Source of the DNA: Zerene cesonia
Taxonomy: Eukaryota > Arthropoda > Insecta > Lepidoptera > Pieridae
Direction of reading: 5' to 3'
Assembly (NCBI RefSeq): GCF_012273895.1
Contig: NC_052124.1
Span: forward strand, 1,984,001 to 2,048,000
Length of the DNA: 64,000 bases
The notes beneath the pieces were generated by a model. That model was not told the origin of the DNA. It searched no databases and was given only the letters and a program-made list of their open reading frames with translations. This document shows, piece after piece, positions 1 to 10,936 of this stretch. The stretch's first letter is position 1; every line of letters starts with the position of its first letter. The position numbers and the translations under genes were made by a program.

Positions 1-105
1 TCTGCCAACCCGCACTTGGCCAGCGTGGTGGATTATGGCCTGAACCCTCATAGGAGGCCTGTGTCCCAGCAGTGGGAACATATATGGGCTGATGATGATG
101 ATGAA
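1..105 (+). repeat. SINE1 3' tail (cut by window start)
   Basis: The conserved SINE1 3' part reads CCAACCCGCACTTGGCC, then GTCCCAGCAGTGGGAAC, then a GATGAT-type tail. The same sequence closes the full copy at 53175-53449. The tRNA-like head lies before the window. Confidence 0.9.
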
Positions 106-599
106 TAATAAATATTAAGTTTTATGCAACTATATATAGCTATAATACTACAGTCCACATTCCCAAGCTTATTCGTAAAATAACGCTCTCAAAGCTGACA
201 GTTTGTATCAGCAGCCCTATATAAATCCCACGAATCTTAAGTCACTCGTCTTGGCGGATAATTTGGTTTGAATTTAATTAAATACTGGCATCGATTCCCG
301 AAGTGAGTGACAGAGGCGATGTAATTTGCACAGTGTGGAATGCTACCATGATTGGGGTCTTCTGTTTGTATACGTTATATGTGAAGGTTTTTTCTTCTTG
401 GAATTATATAGAGCTGATCGGACGCGAATTAATGCTATTTATTCCTGAGTTGATGCTGTTGTAAATACGAAATTTAAATTTAGATGTGAATTGAAAGTAT
501 TTATTTGTAATGTTGATAAGATATATTAAAGATACTAAGGTTTTAGGTACACATTTATCCGACATGAAAAAAAGGAGGATGCTATATAATCGACTGCCT
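106..599. other. AT-rich stretch with a weak promoter-like site
   Basis: No repeat is recognised. TATATAAAT at 218-226 lies about 24 bases before TCACT at 242-246. A 38-codon frame with a good start context (TACC-ATG) covers 348-464. The spacing is a little short for a TATA promoter and I do not recognise the peptide. Confidence 0.2.
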
Positions 600-760
600 T
601 ATTTTGAATAACTGTGACGTTATAACAACTTTTTACTGAATTCAGCAATTTTTTTAATCTTTTTTTTAAACTGGTACCTCACATGTAGTCCCATTTAAAT
701 ATGATATAGTTCTGACGTTAGTTAGAATTTGAAGGCGGTTTATTTATTTTAACAATTATT
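600..760 (+). repeat. Family R internal fragment
   Basis: Shares GGTACCTCACATG, GTCCCATTTAAAT, AGTTCTGA and GAAGGCGG with the R copies at 5548 and 6640. The AACCGACTTC start is missing. Strongly diverged. Confidence 0.5.
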
Positions 761-917
761 TTCTAACTAAAACCAAAAAAATACTTACTGGAAAATAGTG
801 AAGAAAACTGTTCACTCAATAACACACATAAACATCACAAATTTTTTTTTTCACTCCCGCGACTCGTTTCATCACTGCTTAGAATCAATGTGCGATGGAA
901 ACTGATGATAACAAGCA

Positions 918-1080
918 CCTATTTAGAAATTAAAAACTTTTTAACGGATTTTAAACGCGATTTATTCATTATATTATTAACCCGACGTTTCGAACACTTT
1001 ACAGCGAGCGTGGTCACGGGGAGACTGAGATGTTATATGTCTTGAAGGTCATCCAAAAATTGTTGTTTGTGAACTACCTC
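918..1080 (+). repeat. Family I copy
   Basis: Contains TTTAACGGATTTTAAACGCG, AACCCGACGTTTCGAAC and ACAGCGAGCGTGGTCACG. The same blocks occur inverted at 23436-23740 and partly at 13165-13215. The end of the element is not clear. Confidence 0.75.
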
Positions 1081-1114
1081 ACAAGAAGTCTGGGAAAAAG
1101 GAAAGTGTAGTTAA

Positions 1115-1160
1115 TTAGGCTTATCACTTAATAGTGATCTCTTCCAGCCAACAGGGCAAA
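1115..1160 (-). repeat. LINE 3' end fragment
   Basis: On the minus strand this reads GGCTGGAAGAGATCAC, then a TTAAGTGATAAGCC block. This is the hairpin-forming 3' end of a common lepidopteran LINE, also seen at 22728, 36217 and 58143. Confidence 0.6.
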
Positions 1161-1267
1161 AGGTAACTAGCTTAATTAAATTAAATAAGTAGGTATGAAA
1201 AAAACAAGAAGTTAAAAGATTTAATTGAGAATATAATAAGATATCATCACCGTCATATCTTCAGCGA

Positions 1268-1466
1268 CCGCCTCCTTGATACAGTGGTTTACTGGTGAGC
1301 TTAGAACTGAAGGGTCCTGGGTTCGATTCCTGGCGAGGACGCACAAAAAAAAATGTATCCATCTGGCAGACACAGAAGGCTGATCACCTACTTGTCCATA
1401 AAGAAAATCGATCAGTGAAACAGCTGTATATCATCTGCCCAATACCCCAGTAAGGGACAAGGGACT
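1268..1466 (+). repeat. SINE2 copy
   Basis: The head has an A box near TGATACAGTGG and a B box GGTTCGATTCC, followed by GGACGCAC, an A run, TCTGGCAGACACAGAAGGC and ATATCATCTGCCC. It is more diverged than the copy at 58824, so probably older. It is not a tRNA gene: the stems do not pair well and a SINE body follows. Confidence 0.85.
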
Positions 1467-2204
1467 TCACTTACCGTGCTATCTTATATAAAGCAAGGAA
1501 TACATTAATGAAAATTGACTCATAAAACTTCGATCAATAACATAACAACAACAATTTTTGTAGGCATATAGATTTGAAATAAAATAGGTACGTATATACA
1601 TAAGTGTAGTTAAAAAGCTAACGTTACCATGATCAAATTGTTTTATCAAGTCATTGGAATCCAAGTATTTATATTGGTGAATAAATCTCATTCAATCTCA
1701 AAGCAAAATTCGTTCTAATCATTGAAAAGTGAAAACTTATTTGCATAGACGTAAACAAATAATGTGCCCAACACACACGGCCATACATTGCTGAATAGTT
1801 AACATAAAGGCCCCTACAAGATTTCATAAGTATTTTCATATATCTCCCCATAAAATTAGCCGCAAAGAAGTCTAAACTAAACAACAAAATCAATTACCAC
1901 ACACGAAAACTCACGTCAAAGGATATTAAAACGGACCAAGTAATATTCGCCTTTGACGGAACCCTATTAACGAAGCACGTGGTACTTTTGAAAGAAATCG
2001 CGAGCATTTGATCATGGGAATTTGAAAAGGAGAAAAGAGTTTTGTGGGGAGTTTCGGAAGTCTTATATCTGAGTGAAGTTTAAAGCTTAAAAGGCTGTGC
2101 TGTGTATTGTTATAGGCTACAGGAATTAGCCTATAAAAAGAATGCATAATTCATATTTAATCTATAATTTCATAGAAGCAGATATTTGACTCCAAGCATT
2201 TGCA
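1467..2204. other. AT-rich, nothing recognised
   Basis: Short frames on the minus strand are chance openings in AT-rich sequence. No repeat family, RNA gene or convincing splice site was seen. Confidence 0.5.
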
Positions 2205-2389
2205 ATTGAATAATGTTTATATACATGGAGACATCTTTAACAATATTATCAATGTGAAAGTGTGTTCGTTTGTCTATCTCTCACGTCACAATGCAGCGAT
2301 TTTATTATGCTATTTTTGTGTTTAGCTGCAGTCGAACATTCCCGAAATTTTCTTTGACTGCACGGACAAAGCTGCAAGCGAAAGCTAGT
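2205..2389 (+). repeat. HeK Helitron-like copy
   Basis: Ends CACGGACAAAGCTGCAAGCGAAAG-CTAGT with a weak GC-rich stem before CTAG. It resembles 21133-21287 in the TTCCCGAAATT and TTTGACTGCACGG region. Confidence 0.55.
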
Positions 2390-2519
2390 ACTATATAAAT
2401 TAATCTCCAAGTTGTTTGCACGTACACGGTGTTACAAAAACACATGGAAATAATCTTCAATGCAGGTAGTATGGAAGTTGATAGCAATTTTCATATACAC
2501 AATGTATAAAATATAAATA

Positions 2520-2660
2520 TACAGGCAGATAGATGTGGTGCATTAAGGAGTTAGCCCCGGGCAGTGCTTCTTTTAAATGAAGAGGAAAATTTTAATTTCC
2601 TATCGCGTACCGGGCTAGGGGTGTGCCGGCACCGTGATGCGAGTTATCGATGATTTTGGA
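2520..2660. other. GC-rich patch with pairing arms
   Basis: TTAGCCCCGGG near 2550 can pair with ACCGGGCTAGG near 2610. Between them lie two smaller self-pairing segments, CTTC/GAAG and AGGAAA/TTTCCT. It is not one of the families labelled here. It could be a structured repeat end or a diverged SINE head. Confidence 0.3.
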
Positions 2661-3345
2661 AGGAGATTTAACTTATACCTAGCTTATGATAATGACTATA
2701 TTGTTTTACTTGCTGATATTATAATAACTGATGATGAAGATGATTAACGAGCATATCGCTTGAGGTCTTTATTGGACTATTATTCGACATTTTGGTGAAT
2801 TCTTTGCATATCAAAATAATCTTAGAATATAACACCTAGAAACTAAGTACGTGCAAGAAAGAATAGAGGGTGAGGAAGGGAGGCAATTCAAACTGACTTG
2901 CTCTGGTCGCCCGAAAAAACCAGATACGTCAGTTATTATACGTGTGAATAATAATTCCCAGATTAATCACATATAAACACATACACATCTCACATATTTC
3001 GATCAGTTTTTTTATGTTTTAATATAATTATAATAGCAATCGCGGTTATAGTAACATACTATTGAGACTTATTTAACAACAAATTCCTTAAAATTACTAA
3101 GATATGTTACGGTAATAAAGCTGACCTCAGAATCGCGGGGTCTACAATCAATTTGACATCAATATCGAATAATTGAATGATGACAATATGGGACAAGTTT
3201 ACTGAATAATCAAGTGGTGATGTCATATCGATTGACATATGCGGCAAATATACACTAGGTGTTGTGCTGAGAGTCTATTTATTGGGAGTTGTTACAATAT
3301 TGAAGCGAGTTTAATCTGTCTGTTATAAAAGTTTCATATTTTCAA
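2661..3345. other. AT-rich, nothing recognised
   Basis: No repeat, RNA gene or coding signal that I can support. Confidence 0.5.
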
Positions 3346-3478
3346 CTAGCTGTAACTCGAAGCGACAGTCTGGTGGTAATCCAGACTTTAATCCATCTCC
3401 GTACCAATTCATACAGATGCGATAAGCTGGGTTCGCGTGAAAGAGTAACTACCATATATGCATACTACAAATTTTCGC
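3346..3478 (-). repeat. HeA2 copy, diverged
   Basis: Begins with CTAGCTGTAACTCG (the inverted 3' end), then GTAATCCAGACT and GCGTGAAAGAGTAAC, and fades at AAATTTTCGC, the inverted 5' end. Confidence 0.6.
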
Positions 3479-3484
3479 AAAAAA

Positions 3485-3595
3485 CCGAAAATGGGAGTGA
3501 AATTGCATGCTACTGCGTTTCGTTCGGTGAGTGGGGGAGCCGGAGGTAAGGCGACTTTTTCATCAGGCAACTCCACGATGGTGACATAAAAAACT
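3485..3595 (+). repeat. Family L fragment
   Basis: Has GCGTTTCGTTCGGTGAGTG, GGGAGCCGGAGG and a short TCATCAGGC end piece. The middle of the unit seen at 10612-10915 is deleted. Confidence 0.6.
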
Positions 3596-5155
3596 CTGTT
3601 TGAGCTTCTCTTCTCGGTCTTTTTTCCACACTGGAATTATAATATCACAATACACTCCGAAATTGTATTTAATCCATCATACGTTATCTTAGTCTCATCC
3701 TCATGATTAAATCAGAGTCTCCTCAATTAAGTTCTTCATTGGGAACATTAAAGATCAATCAACGCGACTGGTCGCTTAGTGTAAACGAGGCAAATAGATA
3801 CTGATTGTATCGCACCGTTCGTTTGTGCATTGGGTCACATCGTTTCACGATCATGTCATCACACTCATTGATTTACTGCTACCAATCAATGTCTGACTTC
3901 ATCGTTCATTCAGGTTTTTAACATCGTATTTGTTCGTGAAATTCGTAATTGTGGTGTGTAATTTCATAGTTTTGTAATGGATGATTTGAACTATATGATT
4001 TTTTGTTTATTATAATAGAAAATGTAAATAATATAAGTTCACGCAATGAATATGCTGCTAGTGGATGGCGTGTTGACTGTTAAATATAGTTTATTACTGG
4101 ATGGGTGTTATCATTAAATGGTATTATTGCTTATTGTTAACAAACCTTTACATTGCTCACACACTAAAAAGTTTTTATCAATAAAAATAAACAAATGAAA
4201 TAATAATCATTTATTGAATAAGACACACATTACATTAAACATGGACAACAGAGTCCTAATATAGCATTCGCTGTGTTTCAGTCTGTGTCATCCCAATACA
4301 GAACTTAGAAAGTTCAATATTTGAGCTGTAATTAAAGACAAAAATTTCATATAAAACCTCGCTACAAAATAACTTCATATCGTTTATATTATTAATGTTA
4401 TATTCGTTTAAGTCAAAAAATTAAAAACATCGACAAAACGTTACCAAGCAGGTCGTAACTATAACTAACCTCCGTCGTTAAAAATATTGCTGTTTGAACG
4501 TGGAGTTCGCTTAGCGTTTTAATAAATTTGGAAAATTAAAGATTCATATCTGATGGCTTGACTAGTTAATACACCCGGTCTCCCTCGATTTTGGGGTCCT
4601 TTTTAGTAGATAGTATTTACATTTCTATGCATTCTCATTAGTACCTATTTGTTTGAATAGATTTACTTGATTTTATGAGGTTTGTGAAACTTTGATTTTC
4701 ATACATACAAGTAACACACATAATAAGATTGTCTAGAATATTTCAGTCGAAATGTTATGTGCTTCAAGATTATTTATAGCTTTTAAATAAGATTTATGAA
4801 AGTTTAGTTTTTAAATCCACATTATAATCAATAATGAAATAATACTAATATAAAATCATTTACTTATCGACTTCTATGTCTCAATAAAGCTTGATTTAGG
4901 CGTAAGGTTATTTGCTTTTTTGTCTTTCTTTTATGTCGCATCGAATCCATTTTATGCGATGATTTTTGTAGATATATTTAGGAGGAAACTAGAGTGTGAT
5001 ATAGACTACTTTATAAAGGAGTGCTCTAGTATAAGGTTTTTTCTCTAGTGTTTCTGAACCGATTTTGAAATCGCGGTCAGTTATATTGAAGCTTTTTATT
5101 TTTCGGGAGCACTCCATGTTTCTTTTAAAATTTTATGCGTTTTCACGTATAAATT
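3596..5155. other. AT-rich, nothing recognised
   Basis: About 1.5 kb with no family that I know. The 3740-3900 part is less AT-rich and looks like unique sequence. No open frame above 60 codons and no tRNA. Confidence 0.45.
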
Positions 5156-5350
5156 ACTAGCTTTTGCCCGCGGCTTCGCACGGTTTAAATTCGGAGTAGT
5201 TTGTTATTATACATTATATACACCTTCCTCTTTAATCACTCTATCTATTAAAAAAAAACAACATCAAAATCCGTTGCGTTGCTTTAAATATTTAATCATA
5301 CATAGGAACATAGGGACAGAAAAAGTGACTTTGTTTTATATGTAGTGATA
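5156..5350 (-). repeat. HeB copy, near full length
   Basis: Starts ACTAG-CTTTTGCCCGCGG (inverted 3' end) and ends near TTATATGTAGTGATAA (inverted 5' end), with the AAAATCCGTTGCG block inside. Confidence 0.85.
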
Positions 5351-5547
5351 AGCAACGTTCACAAAAACAAAGGTGGTGGTCAATTCGAGGGTAGTTTTAG
5401 GTTGTTATTCGATAACACAGTGATATGCTGGATAACCGACGGACGTGATCTTTTTTGTTTGATATTAAGTTGTTGTAATTTGGTCCCATTTCAGAATGAA
5501 GTGGTGCCTCAAGACTAGACGAGACCAAAACATCGGCGACCTCTTCT

Positions 5548-5670
5548 AACCGACTTCAAAAATGAGCAGGTTATTAATTCCAATATATTTTGTGTTATTT
5601 ACACTGGAAGAACCGTTTCTTGAGATTCTTTTTCCATGTGGTCGAGCTCTGATAATTTAAGACGGTGTAT
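5548..5670 (+). repeat. Family R copy, 5' part
   Basis: Starts AACCGACTTCAAAAATGAG and continues to GATTCTTTTTCCATGTGGTC and TCTGATAATTTAAGACGG. Confidence 0.65.
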
Positions 5671-6165
5671 TTTCTTCTTTTTTATAATTATGTAGAGAAG
5701 TATCATGTTAATATTTCCATGGGTAAGCATTATTCATTATGGTTGTCTCTAAAATGTCTCAAACCCACAAATATTTATAATCATAACCAAAGAAACGTTA
5801 ATTAGATTAAAATTGATTAATGAAATAATCAAATTTATACGCCCCAAGGCAATTTATAATTGAAAAAAGCCAAAAAAAAGTGATCCGGGAAGATATAAAT
5901 CATCCCTAGATAAGCGGAGAAATAATTATCTCCCGGGGCAAAAACGCTTTTTTCCTAATTAAAAATAAATATCCAATGAGCTATCTTCATTGAGATTCGA
6001 TATTCTTTTGGATACATTTTAATTTAATTGAAAACAGTTTTGCATATGATGTATTTTATATTTGAGAGTTGAAGACAGTTTAACCTAACGAACAAATTAT
6101 ATCTAACTAATGAATGAATAATACAAAGAATAAGGCAAATAAATGCAGATTTTTTATGCCATAAG
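5671..6165. other. AT-rich, nothing recognised
   Basis: A short less AT-rich part near 5875-5950 has CTCCCGGGGC. No repeat or gene assigned. Confidence 0.45.
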
Positions 6166-6365
6166 TGGACAACTGAGCGTGGAGCTGGTAGTTCGCCTGA
6201 TGGTAAGCGATCACCACCACATACAGTTGTGCCTCTGAGAATGCGCTACCCGCTTTTAAGGGATAAGGAAGGGATTGACGTCTGGGAAGAAAGAATGAAA
6301 AGGGTTAGGAAAAGGAAATAGGCTTCCGGCTCCCCCACGTACGAAACACGCCGGTAAGGATGATG
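6166..6365 (-). repeat. Family L copy
   Basis: Inverted relative to 10612-10915: CAACTGAGCGTGGAGCTGG, CGCCTGATGGTAAGCGATC, then GGAAATAGGCTTCCGGCTCC. Probably LINE-derived; its parent element is not identified. Confidence 0.7.
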
Positions 6366-6639
6366 GAGGATGTATATCATCTATCGACATAATTGACTAG
6401 TCATAAAAATTTAAGTTTATTCGAATTAAAAATGTTAGGTTGTGTGTTTGAGTTTATGTAGCATCTGTAATTTTTTATGGTATGATAATAAATAAATTGG
6501 TGTGTTAAAAATATTATACTAGTTTTTTTAGTACACATTTAAAATATTGGTATTCAAATAAAGAAACAAACAACTACAATATTATGCATTTTATTTAATA
6601 ATATTACTTATTTTTTTTTCTCGATTTGATTATATATTT

Positions 6640-6770
6640 TTGTGTTTGTTATCATCACTTTGGACTGGGTGAATCGATTTTGATGATTCTTTTAAAGCTG
6701 GTGACTCCATGTGGTCCCATTTATATTTGAGCTGGTTCTGTCAATTTGAAGGCGGATCTGGAAATACCCA
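6640..6770 (+). repeat. Family R internal fragment
   Basis: Matches the R interior: TTTGGACTGGGTGAATCG, TTTTGATGATTC, GTGGTCCCATTTATATTTG and CAATTTGAAGGCGG. Confidence 0.65.
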
Positions 6771-6814
6771 TTTAGTTTTTTTCAACCATATCTAAATACA
6801 TATAACTCAAAGGT

Positions 6815-7021
6815 GACTGAGTGACATGGTGATCTATCAATACACAGCCCAAACCACTGGACGGATCGGGCTGAAATTTGGCATGCAGATAGCTGTTATT
6901 ACGTAGGCATCTGGTGAGAAATAATTTTGATTAATTCTACGCCCAAGGGGATAAAATAGGGGATGAAAGTTTATACCATAAAAATTTATTAAGACCGCGA
7001 TGCTGCGGGCAACAGACAGTG
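6815..7021 (+). repeat. HeF copy
   Basis: CACAGCCCAAACCACTGGAC, GGGCTGAAATTTGGCATGC, CCCAAGGGGATAAAATAGGG, then GCGGGCAACAGACAGT. The usual CAG-CTAGT end has changed to CAGACAGT. Confidence 0.8.
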
Positions 7022-7277
7022 ATTAATATATGTTATTTTAACATAATATAAGCATACAAAATGATTAAAATTGTAAATAAAATATAAATTTGTATGTATA
7101 TTGGTGAGTCGGGGTGACCTGCTGTGCATAAATGCAAAACAACAAAACAAATAACCATCGGCTTCGGTTACAGTCAAAATTCACACTATTCCAATGTGAG
7201 AATTAATTAAATACTGCCCACCGATGGATATACAGACACCAGATGGGGCACGTATTACATGGAATATTTTTTATTTG

Positions 7278-7415
7278 CTAGTTGTTCGCTTCGGCTTCGC
7301 CCGTGGTGCATATATAGCCTGTGTCTCTCAGTGGAGTTGTAGCGAAAGAATGTATGAAATCGATCCAGTGGTTTTTGAGTAAAAACCTTACAAACATATG
7401 AAAGTAAAATCTCTT
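7278..7415 (-). repeat. HeC-like copy
   Basis: Starts CTAGTTGTTCGCTTCGGC and CGCCCGTGGTGCATATATAG, the inverted HeC-type 3' end. The interior differs from HeC and matches 59546-59697. Confidence 0.7.
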
Positions 7416-7454
7416 TTTTTCCTCTTTTATAAAGTTAGTTGAATTGACTGTGTT

Positions 7455-7590
7455 TTTTTGCTTTAACGCAATAATCTCAGGAACTACTGTGTCGATTTGG
7501 ATAACATTTGGAACAGACAGAACATAGTTTAAGACTCGAGAACGGACGTCGGATACTTTTATCCCAGAAATCCCACGGGAACTCTAGTAG
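7455..7590 (+). repeat. HeH fragment
   Basis: Shares TTTAACGCA-ATAATCTCAGG, GATTTGGATAA and CCCAGAAATCCCACGGGAAC with 42590-42720 and 58540-58690. It is cut on the right by HeF sequence. Confidence 0.6.
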
Positions 7591-7826
7591 TTTGGGCTGT
7601 GTGTTGATAGATCAGTCAGTTGCCTTTACTTTTTATATTAAGGCCAGCTGTTGCCCGCAGCTTCGCCCGCGTGGTCCTAATAAATTTACAAACTTTTATT
7701 TCCTGTTTTATCCCCTTGGTGGTAGAATTAATCAAAACCCTTTCTTAGCGGATGCTTACGTTATAACATCTATCTGCATGTCAAATTTCAGCCGGATCCG
7801 TCCTGTGCTTTGGGCTGTGCGTTGAT
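7591..7826 (-). repeat. HeF: 5' piece followed by a full copy
   Basis: 7591-7639 is a solitary inverted HeF 5' end (GGGCTGTGTGTTGATAG). 7644-7826 is a second, nearly full inverted copy starting CCAGCTGTTGCCCGCAGC and ending GGGCTGTGCGTTGAT. The 105-codon plus-strand frame here is only repeat sequence. Confidence 0.75.
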
Positions 7827-7849
7827 CATTACCTACTGTTTATTAGTGT

Positions 7850-8000
7850 CCATTTAGGACATCTAGTGCTCTACGTCAGTGACCCACGGCAGACAGTATG
7901 GGCTATAAATTGAGCGGGGCTGTCAATTGCACTCGTTCGCCAATAGTTGCGGTTGCGGCACACGCTCTCGCGCTTTTTGTTTTCGTTGCAGAATGCATAT
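7850..8000 (+). promoter_or_regulatory. Possible core promoter or repeat end
   Basis: A less AT-rich patch with CTACGTCAGTGAC (CRE-like) at about 7871-7883, CTATAAATT at 7911-7919 and a GC-rich segment after it. Without a downstream frame this is only a candidate; an LTR or MITE end is equally possible. Confidence 0.15.
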
Positions 8001-8199
8001 AGCACCCCCGTATGGGGCATGGCCCGGAATTACGGAAGGATAACCATTTTTCTACAATTCGGAGTGTTTAACTGCTTTCCTGAATATTTTTGATTCTTTG
8101 GTTATAACCCACTGGGTATTTTGGGTTTTAACTGTCGATATTTTATTGCGGCATAACCCATAGGCGGGATTATGGTTAATTTATTTATTACAGTTCCAA

Positions 8200-8370
8200 A
8201 GCCTATTATTAGGACTTCGCTGTCAGTCTCTAAATCTGTCCGTCCGTCTGTCACCAGGCTTTACCTATCACATAACGTTTCTGTTGCTGCTATAAGAACA
8301 AATACTGAAATAAGTTAGGTTTTTGCAGTTGACCTAAAGCTTATTCATACGGAACCCTAAGTAATTTACA
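8200..8370. repeat. Family J fragment
   Basis: TCTGTCCGTCCGTCTGTCACC followed by a GAACAAATACTGAAATAA-type segment and CATACGGAACCCTAAG, as in the J copies at 14418 and 55075. The GAGTCCGACTCGCAC end is missing. Confidence 0.55.
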
Positions 8371-8765
8371 CTCTGTATTTAGGAATACGATTTTATTTGA
8401 TTTATCATAATTATTAGGCGTATATTCTGCTATTACGTAATATTAGACTTTTATACCTTTCTTAACGTCTGTCTTGCTTAATGATCTGTTTAACCTCCAA
8501 TTATAAAGACAAGTTTAATTTTTTAACTTTAATAAATCTTATTTTCAGACTTATAGTCACCTGATAGTCACTGCTCGCTAATAGCCTAGATATGGCCTAG
8601 AATCTAGATAACACTTTTCACGTATACCCTCATACATTATTCGTTATTTTAACTCATACATAAACCAAATATAAAACATTCAAAAGTATCGAATATTAGT
8701 CACTAATGTTACTTACAATACATTCTTATTAGTTCTTATATATAATTTACGCAATATTACGCAAG
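8371..8765. other. AT-rich upstream flank of the tRNA
   Basis: No repeat recognised. No clear external promoter element, as expected for a gene with internal polymerase III boxes. Confidence 0.5.
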
Positions 8766-8838
8766 GCCTCGGTGGCGCAGTAGGCAGCGCGTAAGTCTCA
8801 TAATCTTAAGGTCGTGAGTTCGATCCTCACCCGGGGCA
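8766..8838 (+). tRNA. tRNA-Met (CAT), elongator
   Basis: A 73-base cloverleaf that decodes AUG during elongation. The acceptor stem GCCTCGG pairs with CCGGGGC (one G-T pair), the D stem is GCGC/GCGC, and the anticodon stem closes on the loop CTCATAA with anticodon CAT. The variable loop is AGGTC and the T stem GTGAG/CTCAC closes a TTCGATC loop. The discriminator base is A and no CCA is encoded, as in eukaryotes. There is no intron. The internal A box (TGGCGCAGTAGG) and the B box region are intact, and a T6 run follows. It differs from the SINE heads here by full stem pairing and by having no SINE body after it. The A-U first acceptor pair typical of initiator tRNA is absent, so I call it elongator. 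The gene stands alone between AT-rich flanks. Confidence 0.96.
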
Positions 8839-8841
8839 ATA

Positions 8842-8847
8842 TTTTTT
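8842..8847 (+). terminator. Polymerase III terminator of tRNA-Met
   Basis: Six T residues start four bases after the tRNA 3' end, the usual stop signal for polymerase III. Confidence 0.85.
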
Positions 8848-9612
8848 CATACATATTTTCATTACATAATACCTTAATGCCTTTTAATTTTTAATTTATT
8901 TTTATCATAATATATAATTAAGTGAAATAACAATTTAACTATCATAAATCAAGGGCAAAACTGTAAATGACCGCATTAAATTTCCAATTTAAACTATTAT
9001 TTTTAAGGCATTCGATAATCAATTACACACAACATATAAACGCTGTGTTCACAAAACACTTGACCTATTTAACCTATATTTAGAGTATTGTCTTCACACA
9101 TTCATTTAAACTAGGCGCCATGGATGTTTATTGGATATAGCGTTCGAAATAAACTCGATACCAACGTGTCGCCTGCGATAATTTACGGGGCAATAAATTA
9201 ACAAAAACACAACGAACTGCGTAATTATAATATATATGTATATTTTAATTAATTCTTTAATTGCTTAAGAACCTTTATATAGTATTTAATTTTTATTTTG
9301 ATACCAAAGTCTGCATTCTATCTTTGCATTTAAATTTAAATCAAAAAACTAATCCCTTATCAAGTTGTCAAAACTAATTCATTTCAATTGTACAAAGAGA
9401 CACATTTATTTAAACAAATGAAAAAGTATATCGGATGATACGAGAATAACTCTTTACATGCTTCTGGTCAGAAGGTATGAATCATCAAACGAATTGATAA
9501 GCAAATAATTCGATTACACTCAATTTGTTTCAAATAGTCTGATGTCACAGATCCATGTGAATTCAGTATATTAATAACTGTGTGTTATTAATTATCTGTG
9601 CGGTATACCTAA
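8848..9612. other. AT-rich, nothing recognised
   Basis: No repeat family or coding signal identified. Confidence 0.5.
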
Positions 9613-9745
9613 TTCCTACTTTATATTATAAATGCAAATGTAACTGTCTGTCTGTCTTTTCTTCACGTCAAACCACTGAACCGATTTGGATGGAATTTGC
9701 TACAGAGATAGATTAAGACCCGAGAAAGGACATCGTATTCTGTTA
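9613..9745 (+). repeat. HeH-type copy, truncated
   Basis: TATATTATAAATGCAAATG, ACCACTGAACCGATTTGG, GCTACAGAGATAGATTAAG and ACCCGAGAAAGGACATCG. The 3' hairpin and CTAG are absent. Confidence 0.6.
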
Positions 9746-10609
9746 TAAACGATGCGCTATAATATATAACGTTTAGCGTAATTCGTACATAACCTAACTT
9801 AAAAAAATCGATATACTGCACAATAGCTATATTCCAAACCAGATATATCAAAGTATTGTTAACATAAGTTTATTAATTTCATTTGTATTTTTGTGTGCAT
9901 ATAATTCAAATTTTGACCCGATTTAAACGGACTGATTTAATTAAAACTGACATATTTTAATCACATTAACTCATTACAATATTGCTATTGTAAACACCGC
10001 GAAATCACGTTGTTGTTGTCACGAATAAGTCCACGCTCTTAGGTTAAAAATTATACAATTAACTACCCAAGCCTAAACTCCACCAAACTTTTCACCAAAC
10101 AGATATTTCTTTAAAATTGTCCATCGAACTTCCAATTTAGTCATTCTCATCCCCTATTTTAACTATAGAATTGATCTTAAATGAAGCCTTTTTTTACCGT
10201 GGACCTTCATCTCATTGAAAATTCCATCCACACCAGCCAAACGGTTAAACCGTGAATGCGTTACACACTAACAGACATTCTCTTGAACATATAAAACGGA
10301 TCAGCGGAAACGAATGCAAAGCAACATTTAATCAATTGATAAACATCGATTGTCCCAGATAGCAAGTGGTGCTTGTTAACTCATGGCTATATTTAGCTTG
10401 TGTTTAGATGATCAGGCGTCGCTAACAATAGAAAATGCATCAGCAATCATGCCTTGCGTGTGTGATTTTATTGACACGACGGTATCGTTTCGCTTCAAAT
10501 GTTTTAAAAGTCGTTTAAAAGTCTTTAATTTCTAAATGTATAATACTCGCTTAAGATCAAACAAAAGAAAATATAATCTTTATCATAATTTAATATAATC
10601 TTTAAATTA
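9746..10609. other. Mostly unique sequence
   Basis: 9895-9960 resembles the middle of family M (TTTTGACCCGATTTAAACGG). 10180-10500 is less AT-rich and matches none of the repeats here, so it could be conserved non-coding DNA. No open frame or splice pair stands out. Confidence 0.4.
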
Positions 10610-10611
10610 GT

Positions 10612-10915
10612 TCAAATGTGGGAGTCGAGTACACTTCGGCACAAATTGGGCCAGCTCCCACCAGGGAAGTACCACATCCCCACAGAAATCCGTCGTGAAA
10701 TAGTGGCATGCCAATGTGCTTCATTCGGTGAGAGAGGGAGCCGGAGACCTGTTTCCTTTCCCTAACCCATCCATCTTTCCAGTCGTCAATGGAATGGTTC
10801 CTTACGCCATTACAGAGCAGCGCATCTGAAGAGGCACAACCTCTGCGAATGTTCCTGGGCAGTGGTGATCGATTACCATCAGGAGAACCACCAGCTCAGT
10901 TGCCCAACAATACGT
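10612..10915 (+). repeat. Family L, longest copy
   Basis: Runs from GGGAGTCGAGTACACTTCGG through GGGCCAGCTCCCACC, GAGAGAGGGAGCCGGAG and CGATTACCATCAGG to CCACCAGCTCAGTTGCCC. One plus frame is open for about 44 codons over the first part, which suggests descent from a coding element, but the same blocks recur at 3485, 6166 and 37797, so this is a repeat and not a host exon. Confidence 0.75.
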
Positions 10916-10936
10916 AAAAAAAAGTAACTGAATATT

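Noticed and set aside
1669..2147. Minus frames of 73-74 codons
   Set aside because: AT-rich chance frames without splice sites, motifs or promoter signals.
7508..7825. 105-codon plus frame
   Set aside because: It lies entirely in HeH and HeF repeat sequence.
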